DNA of 64,000 nucleotides from contig NZ_LIHP01000013.1 in NCBI RefSeq assembly GCF_001314605.1, positions 62,001-126,000 on the forward strand. The letters are read 5' to 3'. Below the pieces are notes generated by a model. That model was not told where the DNA came from and ran no database searches. It worked only from the letters and a program-made list of their open reading frames with translations. Position 1 is the first letter of the stretch; each line of letters starts with the position of its first letter. The translations under genes were made by a program, and so were the position numbers. Below are positions 29,527 to 37,225 of the stretch, piece by piece. This DNA is from Marinobacter sp. HL-58. Lineage in GTDB: Bacteria; Pseudomonadota; Gammaproteobacteria; Pseudomonadales; Oleiphilaceae.

Positions 29527-29540
29527 TTAATATATATTAA
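29527..29540. promoter_or_regulatory. 14-bp AT-only palindrome in the norB divergent region
   Basis: TTAATATATATTAA is a perfect palindrome 22 bp upstream of the small membrane protein start. It may combine a -10 element with an operator for the minus-strand operon. Its even symmetry does not fit the odd-centred 11-1-11 NsrR pattern seen elsewhere in the window. Confidence 0.4.
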
Positions 29541-29641
29541 AGATAAACCCAATTGCCGGAGATGGCAACACCCTCTGCATCCCTTTCGCAATGACTATTC
29601 TGCCTGGCCAGGGTCACCTCAAATAGGTACCCCTAAAGAAA

Positions 29642-29660
29642 AATGTAAAAGGGTTACATT
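29642..29660. promoter_or_regulatory. AATGTAA-N5-TTACATT inverted repeat upstream of norB
   Basis: A perfect 7-5-7 inverted repeat, 51 bp upstream of the small ORF that precedes norB and 9 bp from the NsrR-like site. The position is suited to binding of an activator. It is not a TTGA-N6-TCAA box, and I do not assign a protein. Confidence 0.45.
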
Positions 29661-29669
29661 TATTTTTTA

Positions 29670-29692
29670 TAGATGTATTATTTATGCTTCTT
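29670..29692. promoter_or_regulatory. Predicted NsrR operator of norB
   Basis: TAGATGTATTA-T-TTATGCTTCTT has the 11-1-11 geometry of NsrR sites. The left half matches the consensus AAGATGTATTT at 9 of 11 positions and the right half at 8 of 11. It ends 19 bp before the small leader ORF and overlaps the likely promoter. A second site of the same form lies at 55760-55782. Confidence 0.65.
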
Positions 29693-29711
29693 TAATGACA
29701 GGGAGACCACT

Positions 29712-29792
29712 ATGAACCTTCATGACCTGACACTGGGCGAGATTGCACGGGACACTATCGATGACTACCGCAGGGGAGCAAACCATGGCTAA
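29712..29792 (+). CDS. Short ORF overlapping the norB start
   Basis: This 26-codon frame has GGGAG upstream and reads MNLHDLTLGEIARDTIDDYR then RGANHG. It ends 8 nt inside norB, so ribosomes could pass from one to the other. DLTLGEIARD resembles the first residues of the DUF542 domain of Ric/ScdA proteins, which suggests a remnant of such a gene or a leader peptide. The match is too short to be sure it is a functional protein. Confidence 0.45.
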   Translation: MNLHDLTLGEIARDTIDDYRRGANHG

Positions 29793-32067
29793 ATACCGTC
29801 GCCTCTGGTTTTTACTGATTGGTATCGTGGGGGTCACCTTCACGCTGCTGGGGTATTTCGGTGCCGAGGTCTACCGCGAAGCACCACCGATTCCCGACAG
29901 GGTTGTGTCTGCCAATGGCGACCTGCTGATGACGGAGGAAAGCATTCTCGACGGCCAGACAGCCTGGCAATCCGTCGGCGGTATGCAGCTTGGTTCCATC
30001 TGGGGTCACGGGGCCTACCAGGCGCCGGACTGGACGGCGGACTGGCTGCACCGGGAACTGGAAACCTGGCTGGAGATTGCCGCACAGGAAGAGTATGGAC
30101 GGGACTGGCACAGCCTCAGTGGCCAGGAACAGAATGCCCTGAAGTACGACCTGAAATCCGAGTACCGAGACAACACTTACGACGATGCAACAAGCACCCT
30201 GCAACTCTCCGAGCGCAGGACGGCCGCCATTGCCGAAACTGCAGACTATTACAGCAGGCTGTTCAGTGATGCGCCGGAGCTGCAGTCCACCCGCTCAAAC
30301 TACGCCATGAAGGAGAACACCCTGCCCAGCGCCGAGCGCCGTGAGCAGATGACCGAGTTCTTCTTCTGGACCGCCTGGGCTGCCGCTACCGAGCGCCCCG
30401 GCAGCGATGTTACCTACACCAATAACTGGCCCCACGAGCCACTGATCGACAACAAGCCGAGCGCTGAAAACGTGGTCTGGTCACTAATCAGTGTGGTTCT
30501 TCTGATTGCCGGTGTGGGCGGCCTGATCTGGGCCTGGGCCTTCCTCCGCAAGGAGGATGAGGAACCGGAAGCTCCCGCCCGGGACCCTCTCAGTTCCGTC
30601 GGGCTCACACCTTCCCAGAAAGCATTGGGGAAATACCTGGTGCTGGTGGTCGGGCTGTTTACCTTCCAGGTGATGCTTGGCGGCTTTACCGCCCACTACA
30701 CTGTGGAAGGCCAGAGCTTCTACGGCATCAACACTTCTGAATGGTTCCCCTACTCCCTGATGCGCACCTGGCACATCCAGGCTGCCATGTTCTGGATCGC
30801 TACCGGCTTCCTGGCTGCTGGGCTGTTCCTTGCGCCCATCATCAATGGCGGCAAGGACCCGAAATTCCAGAAACTGGGTGTCGACGTGCTGTTCTGGGCA
30901 CTGGTGGCTGTGGTGGGCGGATCCTTTATCGGCAACTTCTTCGCCATCAACCAGATCATGCCGGCCAACCTCAGCTTCATGCTCGGCCATCAGGGTTACG
31001 AGTACGTGGACCTGGGCCGCCTCTGGCAGATCGGCAAATTCCTGGGCATCGTGTTCTGGCTGGTGCTGATGCTTCGCGGCATTGTTCCCGCCCTGCGCCA
31101 GCCCGGCGACAAGAACCTGCTGGCGCTGCTCACCGCATCGGTGGTGGCCATCGGCCTGTTCTATGGTGCCGGGTTCTTCTACGGTGAGCGCACTCATATT
31201 TCCATCATGGAATACTGGCGATGGTGGATTGTCCACCTGTGGGTAGAAGGCTTCTTTGAAGTGTTCGCTACCACTGCGCTGGCCTTTATCTTCTGCAGCA
31301 TGGGCCTTGTGTCCCGCACCGTGGCCACCTCGGCGAGCCTGGCGTCCGCCAGCCTGTTCATGCTCGGCGGTGTACCGGGAACCTTCCATCACCTGTATTT
31401 CTCCGGCACCACAACACCGGTAATGGCGGTGGGCGCTACCTTCAGCGCCCTGGAAGTGGTGCCGCTGGTGGTGCTCGGTTACGAGGCCTGGGAGAACTGG
31501 AGACTGAAAACCCGCGCGCCCTGGATGGAAAATATCCGTTGGCCGCTGATTTTCTTCGTGGCTGTTGCCTTCTGGAACATGCTGGGCGCAGGGGTACTCG
31601 GGTTCATGATCAACCCGCCCATCGCGCTGTATTACATCCAGGGCCTGAACACCACGCCCACCCATGCCCACGCGGCACTGTTCGGTGTCTACGGCTTCCT
31701 GGCACTGGGCTTCGCCTTGATGATCCTGCGCTACATCCGGCCGCGAATCGTCTTCGATGAGCGGCTGATGAAAGTGGGCTTCTGGTGGCTGAACATTGGT
31801 CTGGTACTGATGCTGTTCACCAGCCTCCTGCCCGTCGGCATCATCCAGTTCGTGGCCAGCGCCAGCGAGGGCCTGTGGTATGCCCGCAGTGAAGCCTTCA
31901 TGCAGAGCGATATCCTGCAGACCCTGCGCTGGATAAGGACCATTGGCGACGTTGTATTTATCGTTGGTGCCCTGGCTGTCAGCTGGCAGGTGGTGAAAGG
32001 GGTGTTCTTCCCGGACCTGGAGCCTGTAGAAACTGCGCCGGAGGGAATAGTGAGCGAGCAGGCGTAA
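29785..32067 (+). CDS. norB: Quinol-dependent nitric oxide reductase (qNOR)
   Basis: A 760-residue single-chain qNOR that reduces two NO to N2O in the inner membrane with electrons from quinol. Residues 1-240 form the N-terminal extension unique to qNOR (one helix, then a periplasmic cytochrome-c-like domain without haem, containing GGMQLGSIWGHGAYQAPDWTAD split here). The catalytic part has about 12 helices with haem/FeB ligands in MRTWHIQAAMFW, WWIVHLWVEGFFEVF and GVPGTFHHLYFSG. No norC is present, as expected. GGGGAG supports the ATG at 29785. Expression is probably NsrR-controlled. Confidence 0.94.
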   Translation: MAKYRRLWFLLIGIVGVTFTLLGYFGAEVYREAPPIPDRVVSANGDLLMTEESILDGQTAWQSVGGMQLGSIWGHGAYQAPDWTADWLHRELETWLEIAAQEEYGRDWHSLSGQEQNALKYDLKSEYRDNTYDDATSTLQLSERRTAAIAETADYYSRLFSDAPELQSTRSNYAMKENTLPSAERREQMTEFFFWTAWAAATERPGSDVTYTNNWPHEPLIDNKPSAENVVWSLISVVLLIAGVGGLIWAWAFLRKEDEEPEAPARDPLSSVGLTPSQKALGKYLVLVVGLFTFQVMLGGFTAHYTVEGQSFYGINTSEWFPYSLMRTWHIQAAMFWIATGFLAAGLFLAPIINGGKDPKFQKLGVDVLFWALVAVVGGSFIGNFFAINQIMPANLSFMLGHQGYEYVDLGRLWQIGKFLGIVFWLVLMLRGIVPALRQPGDKNLLALLTASVVAIGLFYGAGFFYGERTHISIMEYWRWWIVHLWVEGFFEVFATTALAFIFCSMGLVSRTVATSASLASASLFMLGGVPGTFHHLYFSGTTTPVMAVGATFSALEVVPLVVLGYEAWENWRLKTRAPWMENIRWPLIFFVAVAFWNMLGAGVLGFMINPPIALYYIQGLNTTPTHAHAALFGVYGFLALGFALMILRYIRPRIVFDERLMKVGFWWLNIGLVLMLFTSLLPVGIIQFVASASEGLWYARSEAFMQSDILQTLRWIRTIGDVVFIVGALAVSWQVVKGVFFPDLEPVETAPEGIVSEQA

Positions 32068-32085
32068 TCCGCTTGTGTTTTCGCA

Positions 32086-32113
32086 ACGGGGCCAATTCTG
32101 GCCCCGTTTTTGT
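32086..32113 (+). terminator. Intrinsic terminator of norB
   Basis: ACGGGGCCA (32086-32094), a 4-nt loop ATTC, and TGGCCCCGT (32099-32107) followed by TTTTTGTTT form a textbook rho-independent terminator 19 bp after the norB stop. It separates norB from moaA. Confidence 0.92.
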
Positions 32114-32225
32114 TTCTCTTGAAGGATTACCCCGCGGGAGGTATCGGAATGATTGATCCATTCTGCGATACTTGGTCTACAATTGACGATAAAACGAACA
32201 AGACCGCTGTAACAGGATTATATCC

Positions 32226-33218
32226 ATGCCAGAGAACACGCTGACAGACCGTTTTGGCCGCACCGTGAATTATGTGCGCCTGTCCGTTACCGATCGGTGC
32301 GATTTCCGCTGCGTGTATTGCATGGCCGAAGAAATGACGTTCCTGCCCCGCCAGCAAGTGCTGACTCTTGAAGAAATTGCCCGCGTGGCGAGAACGTTTG
32401 TATCCGTGGGAACCGAGAAGATCCGGCTGACCGGGGGCGAGCCCCTGGTGCGCAAGGACATTCTCGAGCTGGTCAAAGAGATTGGCAGCTACGGTCTGCG
32501 GGATTTTGCCATGACCACGAACGGCAGCCAGCTGCCCACCATGGCAGAGCCCTTGCGCAAGGCCGGGCTCAAGCGCCTGAATATCAGCCTGGATTCCCTG
32601 GATGCGGACAGGTTTCACCGCATTACCCGTACCGGTCGGCTGAGCCAGGTGCTGGATGGTATTGATGCTGCCAGAGACGCCGGTTTTGAGGGTATCAAGC
32701 TCAATGCGGTGGTCATGAAGGGTGGCAATGATCACGAGGTGCCGGATCTGGTTGAATTTGCCCGCAGGAAGAACGTGGACATTACCTTTATCGAGGAAAT
32801 GCCGCTGGGTGAAATCTCGGAGCATGATCGCGGCCAGGTGCTATGTACCAGTGACGAGGTGCGGGATATCATTTCCCGGCACCATGAACTGGTGCCCACC
32901 CCCGAGGACTCCGGCGGGCCTGCCCGTTATTTCCGGATGCCGGACAGCGACACGCGGGTTGGTTTTATTTCCCCGCACTCCCATAATTTCTGTTCTACCT
33001 GTAATCGTGTTCGGGTGACTGTCGAGGGGCGTCTGCTGCTTTGTCTTGGCAATGAGCACTCGGTGGATCTGCGCCGGGTTCTGCGGGGTCATCCGGTGAC
33101 CGATGACAAGCTGCGTGAAACCATCATCAATGCCATGGATCTGAAGCCTGAGCGGCATCACTTTTCTTCGGATGGTGATGTTCAGATTCTGCGGTTTATG
33201 AATATGACTGGCGGCTGA
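32226..33218 (+). CDS. moaA: GTP 3',8-cyclase MoaA
   Basis: A 330-residue radical-SAM enzyme that starts molybdenum cofactor synthesis by cyclising GTP. The first [4Fe-4S] cluster is bound by CDFRCVYC near residue 21, the second by cysteines in [21 protein letters not shown] near residue 257. [14 protein letters not shown] is the SAM-binding region, and the protein ends in the required GG. The cofactor is needed by NarG in this window. The gene is isolated between terminator-like structures; no other moa or moe gene is adjacent. Confidence 0.95.
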   Translation: MPENTLTDRFGRTVNYVRLSVTDRCDFRCVYCMAEEMTFLPRQQVLTLEEIARVARTFVSVGTEKIRLTGGEPLVRKDILELVKEIGSYGLRDFAMTTNGSQLPTMAEPLRKAGLKRLNISLDSLDADRFHRITRTGRLSQVLDGIDAARDAGFEGIKLNAVVMKGGNDHEVPDLVEFARRKNVDITFIEEMPLGEISEHDRGQVLCTSDEVRDIISRHHELVPTPEDSGGPARYFRMPDSDTRVGFISPHSHNFCSTCNRVRVTVEGRLLLCLGNEHSVDLRRVLRGHPVTDDKLRETIINAMDLKPERHHFSSDGDVQILRFMNMTGG

Positions 33219-33226
33219 GGGTCTGG

Positions 33227-33300
33227 CTCGGAGGTAACGCCTGGAGCTTCTGGCCCGGAGTTCACGCCCGGAGCTGCTGACTCGGAGGTGACACCCGGAA
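33227..33300. repeat. 27-bp tandem repeat, about 2.7 copies, after moaA
   Basis: Units start at 33227, 33254 and 33281 and share CYCGGAG...ACGCCYGGAGCT. The unit is nine codons long. Read in the moaA frame past its stop, the units give SEVTPGASG, PEFTPGAAD and SEVTPGSGW, and the frame then ends at 33328. The third unit runs into the left arm of inverted repeat C. Confidence 0.75.
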
Positions 33301-33399
33301 GTGGGTGGGCCCTCCGGGATACGCTGTGAATACATCCCTGTACGCTCGACAAAATCATCCATGATTTTGACGATCCCGGAGGGCCCACCCACTCCCGGG
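33294..33399. repeat. Long nested inverted repeat, family 3 copy C
   Basis: Arms of 27 nt (33294-33320 and 33373-33399) differ at one position. The 52-nt interior contains a second palindrome centred on CAAAATCATCCATGATTTTG. It lies between the convergent moaA and nosL genes, where it could help end transcription, although no T tract is present. The core is unrelated to copies A, B, D and E apart from the ATCCAT centre. Confidence 0.88.
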
Positions 33400-33410
33400 C
33401 TTATGCGACC

Positions 33411-33971
33411 TTAGTGTTCGTGGTTGTTCCCCTCTTCATTCATTCCCATGTCTGTATCATGGCCCTGTTCTGCGGTCAGATGCTGCATGGTTACATCTTT
33501 GAACTGGACGACGTCTCCCCCGAACTCGCTGGCAAAGTCTTTCGCCGACGTCTCTTCGGCAAACGAGGCCAAAGTCGGCCCCATGGCTCCAGTACGCTCT
33601 GACCCCACCACAAAGAAGGCTTCCCGCGCGTCAATCAGAGCGGTGTCTTCCGGGTGTTCCCAGTCCGTTTGTGCCATGTCGTGGACGTAGAGGGTATGGT
33701 CGCGTTTGGCGTTTTCGGGTTGGAGTGCCCAGGAGAACATGTCGCGGGTTGAACAGAACTTACGCACCTCCTGCTCCCTGACGGTTATGGCTTCCCCCTT
33801 CGGGCCGGGAAAACCGAGGATGACCATGCCGCAGACGTGGCATTCGTCGCCGGATTCGATATGAACCGGGTCGGGCTTTTCGGTGGTCTGTTCTTCGGAG
33901 CCGGAGCAACCGGTGAGAAACACGGCCATCAGGGCCGCTGCAGACAATGCTTTGAAACTGACAGTACGCAT
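33411..33971 (-). CDS. nosL: Copper chaperone lipoprotein NosL
   Basis: A 186-residue lipoprotein with lipobox LTGC after a short signal peptide (cysteine near residue 22). NosL binds Cu(I) and delivers it for the CuZ centre of nitrous oxide reductase; the CHVCGMVILGFPGPKGEA segment near residue 45 carries the likely ligands. The C-terminal tail is rich in His, Met and acidic residues. GGAG upstream supports the start at 33971. It is the last gene of nosRZDFYL, 13 nt after nosY. Confidence 0.92.
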   Translation of the reverse strand: MRTVSFKALSAAALMAVFLTGCSGSEEQTTEKPDPVHIESGDECHVCGMVILGFPGPKGEAITVREQEVRKFCSTRDMFSWALQPENAKRDHTLYVHDMAQTDWEHPEDTALIDAREAFFVVGSERTGAMGPTLASFAEETSAKDFASEFGGDVVQFKDVTMQHLTAEQGHDTDMGMNEEGNNHEH

Positions 33972-33984
33972 GAGGATCTCCGGA

Positions 33985-34815
33985 TCAGATTCGGCGGCGG
34001 CGGAACAGAGCCCACGCGCCGGCAAGAGGGGTAACAAACCAGAGCACCAGGGCAAACCATAGTCCGGCGGCACCGACGGGCAGGTCTTTTCCGAGGCTCA
34101 GTACCCCGCTCAGTTGGGCACCGTCACCGAAGGCGACGATGTTGAGCAGGCGATAGATGTCGGTGGGGTTAAGCATCAGTAGCCATGGCAACAGCTCAGG
34201 GCTGAGTTTGCCCTCGCTGGCCACCAGGGTGCCCAGCAGCATCAGGTCGAATACCAGTACAAAGAAGAACCAGATGCCCAGGGCCATGCCTGCGGCTATG
34301 GGCTTTTCGCTGACCCGTACACTGATCATGTAGGCCAGTGCGATGAAGCCCCAGCCCAGCAGGATGGAGGAGAGGATAAACCGGAACATGGCCGCTGCCA
34401 GGGCGCCAACCCCGACATCTTCCACCAGCAGGGCGATAGCCACACCGGCCACGCCAAAGCCGATCAGCGTGGCGAATGCCAGGGTCAGGCCATGGCCGAG
34501 AAACTTTCCGAACAACAGCTGGCCGCGGCTCAGTGGATAGGTCATCAGAAGCAGCAGCGTGCCCCCTTCTTCCTCGCCGACGATGGCGTCATAGGCCAGC
34601 AGCAGCGCTATCAGGGGAATCAGGAAAATACCCAGGCTGGCGAGGCTGGCAATGGTTGCAGGGGTAGAAGCGTATCCCACCTGCCCGGAGGCAGCCGCAC
34701 CAAACCAGGCGATGCCCAGGGCCAGGATGGCAAAAACCAGGGCAATGGCCATCAACCAGCGGTTGCGCAGGCTGTCACTGAGTTCTTTACGGGCGATGGT
34801 CCAGATGCTGTTCAC
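33985..34815 (-). CDS. nosY: Nos ABC transporter permease NosY
   Basis: A 276-residue ABC-2 type permease with six hydrophobic helices (for example LMAIALVFAILALGIAWFG and GMALGIWFFFVLVFDLMLLG). With NosF and NosD it supports assembly of the CuZ centre of NosZ. The opening MNSIWTIARKELSDSLRNRW is typical of NosY. Its start overlaps the nosF stop by 4 nt. Confidence 0.92.
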   Translation of the reverse strand: MNSIWTIARKELSDSLRNRWLMAIALVFAILALGIAWFGAAASGQVGYASTPATIASLASLGIFLIPLIALLLAYDAIVGEEEGGTLLLLMTYPLSRGQLLFGKFLGHGLTLAFATLIGFGVAGVAIALLVEDVGVGALAAAMFRFILSSILLGWGFIALAYMISVRVSEKPIAAGMALGIWFFFVLVFDLMLLGTLVASEGKLSPELLPWLLMLNPTDIYRLLNIVAFGDGAQLSGVLSLGKDLPVGAAGLWFALVLWFVTPLAGAWALFRRRRI

Positions 34816-35744
34816 TGGGCACCTCCACGATGGGCCAGGCCACCGGAGCCGATAAAGTGCACGTAGATGTCCTCCAGGGTGGGTTGATGAATCCCCAGGT
34901 CCTGCACTTCACCGGAGTCCAGCAGGGCCTGGATCAGTGCCATTTTCTCCGACGGCCGTACGTCCACCTGCAGGCGCCCGTTGCCTTTCTTGATCATCAG
35001 CCCGTTGCCCGCCGAGGCCCCGGCGATGGCCTGCTCCAGCGCCGTTGTGCCATTGGCCGGTTCGATGGAGAGGGTCACCGGCATATTCGCCTGCCGGCGC
35101 AGGGACGCAAGATCGCCCACCGCTTTAACCGCACCATCGGTAAGAATTGCCGCGCGATCAATATAGGGCTCCACACCGGGAAGCACATGGGAACAAAGCA
35201 CAATGCCGGTTCCCTCGTCCCGTAACTTACGAAGCAATCGATACAGGTCTGCGGTAGCCACCGGGTCCAACCCCACTGTGGGCTCGTCCAGCATCAGCAG
35301 TTTCGGTTTCCCCAGCAACGCCTGGGCCAGCCCCAGACGCTGGCGCATGCCTTTGGAATAGGTCTTCACCCGCGCGTTCACGGCATCGCCAAGGCCCACC
35401 TGCTCCAGCAACTCCGGCACCTGCTTCAGCGGTGCACCCTTCAGACGGGCAAAGTGGTTCAGAATCTCCCGGCCGGTGAGCTGGGGGTAGAACATCACGT
35501 TCTCTGGCAGGTAACCGATATGCTGGGTGACATGGGGGTCCCCGGCCTCGCCATCGAGCACGGAGACCTTGCCCTGATTCGGTGTCATCAAGCCGAGAAT
35601 CAGCTTGATGCAGGTGGTTTTGCCGGCGCCGTTGTGGCCAAACAGCCCCAGGATTTCCCCGGGCTCCAGGCGCAGATCAACGCCGTTCAGCACCAGGGCC
35701 TTGTCGTACCGGTAACTCACATTTTCAAGACGGAAACAGCTCAT
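34812..35744 (-). CDS. nosF: Nos ABC transporter ATPase NosF
   Basis: A 310-residue ATP-binding subunit. The Walker A motif is GHNGAGKTTCIK (about residues 35-46), the signature YSKGMRQRLGLAQALLG, and the Walker B LLMLDEPTVGLDP. The C-terminal 90 residues form an accessory region found in ABC-2 ATPases. It drives NosDFY in maturation of nitrous oxide reductase. Its start codon shares one base with the nosD stop, and its stop overlaps nosY by 4 nt. Confidence 0.93.
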   Translation of the reverse strand: MSCFRLENVSYRYDKALVLNGVDLRLEPGEILGLFGHNGAGKTTCIKLILGLMTPNQGKVSVLDGEAGDPHVTQHIGYLPENVMFYPQLTGREILNHFARLKGAPLKQVPELLEQVGLGDAVNARVKTYSKGMRQRLGLAQALLGKPKLLMLDEPTVGLDPVATADLYRLLRKLRDEGTGIVLCSHVLPGVEPYIDRAAILTDGAVKAVGDLASLRRQANMPVTLSIEPANGTTALEQAIAGASAGNGLMIKKGNGRLQVDVRPSEKMALIQALLDSGEVQDLGIHQPTLEDIYVHFIGSGGLAHRGGAQ

Positions 35745-37009
35745 CAGGACTCCGGTCGTATTGATTCAGGCTGGCTCATCAGCGGGTGTGAATCACTGAC
35801 ACCGGCGGCCTTGACCACAGGAAACGCATCCTGCACCCAGCGCAGGGTATCCACCGCCGGGCTGAACATCAGCACCTTGGCTTCCGGATAGGTCCACAGC
35901 AGCCGGTCCACATTGTCATTGGGCTCATAGGCCACATCGCCGATACCATCCTGGTTGCGATCCCATCCCAGGTAATCACTCCAGTAATTGCCCCGCCCCT
36001 CCTTCGACCACTCCTGGGTACGGGTGGCCACATACTTCACCTGGCGCTGGTTATCCACGAACGCATTACTGAAGACCTCGTTCTCTTCCGATCCCGCCGT
36101 CAGATGAATCCCGATGTTGCTGTCCCTGAACACATTGTTCTCAAAAGTGTTATGCAGCGAGTTATAGATAAACACCGCCTTGCCCTCTGCCCCGGAAATC
36201 GAAATACCCGCTGTCTGGCCCTGGGAGACCCCGGTGACCACATTACCCCGCAGCTCGGAATTGGTGATGAAATTCATCAGAATGCCGTAGTTCTCGTCAT
36301 TCTCGGAGCGGTTGTTGAACACCTTCAGGTACTTGCTCTGCATCAACGCATACCCCGTCCGCGTGCCCCGGGTGACGTTGCCTTCCAGCAGATTGTGCAT
36401 CGAATACATGTAATGAATGCCGTAACGCAGATCCGTCATCAGATTGTTGCGGATCTCATTGTTATTGGCGGTCTCAATATAAATCGCATCCCGGGTCTGA
36501 CTGATGTCATTGCCTTCAATCAACGCTCCGGTGGTGTTGAAAAGATGAATGCCATTACCCCGATCCTGAGACCGGATACTCACATCCCCCCGTACCCGGT
36601 TATCCCTGACCGTCACATCTTTCGTTGCATCCAGCCAGATCCCGAACGCAGGCCCCGACAGACGGTTCCTTTCAACCACCGCCCCGGAAGCCTCCCTGGC
36701 CACAAAAATTCCTGCATCCAGCGTGTTCAGGTCATCCCCCCAGTTACGCACCTCACAACCGGAAAACGTCACCTTCTCCGCCAGAATATCCACAGCGTTA
36801 CCCTCATTCCCGCCGTCGATCACCGTATCGGCATGACAGGACACCGTCACATCGGGCACGCGAAGATCCAGCGACGAGAGTTTCTCGGGAGGCAACTCAA
36901 AGACAGCACCGGGTTCCAGTGCATCAAGCTGTTCCTGCAGATCCGCATTCGCGGTCAGCGATAACAGGGCGACTGTCAGGGCCACTCCATAACGCAAAAG
37001 TTGGTACAT
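35744..37009 (-). CDS. nosD: Periplasmic copper maturation protein NosD
   Basis: A 421-residue protein with a signal peptide (MYQLLRYGVALTVALLSLTANA) followed by a right-handed parallel beta-helix made of NosD/CASH repeats (repeated turns such as GNDISQTRDAIYIETANNNE, NLLEGNVTRGTRTG). It is the periplasmic part of the NosDFY complex that accepts copper from NosL and helps mature NosZ. The start at 37009 precedes the signal peptide; the frame upstream runs into inverted repeat D and is not coding. Confidence 0.92.
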   Translation of the reverse strand: MYQLLRYGVALTVALLSLTANADLQEQLDALEPGAVFELPPEKLSSLDLRVPDVTVSCHADTVIDGGNEGNAVDILAEKVTFSGCEVRNWGDDLNTLDAGIFVAREASGAVVERNRLSGPAFGIWLDATKDVTVRDNRVRGDVSIRSQDRGNGIHLFNTTGALIEGNDISQTRDAIYIETANNNEIRNNLMTDLRYGIHYMYSMHNLLEGNVTRGTRTGYALMQSKYLKVFNNRSENDENYGILMNFITNSELRGNVVTGVSQGQTAGISISGAEGKAVFIYNSLHNTFENNVFRDSNIGIHLTAGSEENEVFSNAFVDNQRQVKYVATRTQEWSKEGRGNYWSDYLGWDRNQDGIGDVAYEPNDNVDRLLWTYPEAKVLMFSPAVDTLRWVQDAFPVVKAAGVSDSHPLMSQPESIRPES

Positions 37010-37061
37010 CAATATCTCTGTCTGAGGTAAAAGTGAGAAGCCGGCACCCAAGGCCGGCAAG

Positions 37062-37165
37062 CCAAGAGGAGACTGCTTTCCAAAACTGTGCGGAGCCATG
37101 GATGGCGGAGCTCAAGCGCCCCATGGACGGGCTTGAGCGTGTTTTGGAAAGCAGTCTCCTCTTGG
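37062..37165. repeat. Long nested inverted repeat, family 1 copy D
   Basis: Two perfect 25-nt arms (37062-37086 and 37141-37165) enclose a 54-nt interior that differs from copy A at only a few positions. The ten innermost bases of each arm (TTTCCAAAAC) equal those of copy A; the outer 15 do not resemble copy A yet pair perfectly with each other. The element lies between nosZ and nosD, within the nos operon, so it will be transcribed as a long hairpin. Confidence 0.92.
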
Positions 37166-37179
37166 TTTGCTTCTCCCAA

Positions 37180-37208
37180 GCCGGAACTCCCTTAGAGGGA
37201 GTCCCGGC
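37180..37208 (-). other. Hairpin after nosZ
   Basis: GCCGGAACTCCCTT (37180-37193) pairs with GAGGGAGTCCCGGC (37195-37208) except for one or two positions. It begins 17 nt after the nosZ stop on the minus strand. No T run follows, so it may stabilise the nosRZ 3' end or cause partial termination before nosDFYL. Confidence 0.6.
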
Positions 37209-37225
37209 TCAGAATCAAGCCCAAA

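Noticed and set aside
29527..29540. NsrR operator at the AT-only palindrome
   Set aside because: Its centre lies between two bases, while NsrR sites have an odd centre, and the half-site does not match AAGATGTATTT.
32160..32225. DNR box upstream of moaA
   Set aside because: TTGACGATAAAACG has a good left half only; no TCAA occurs at the required spacing.
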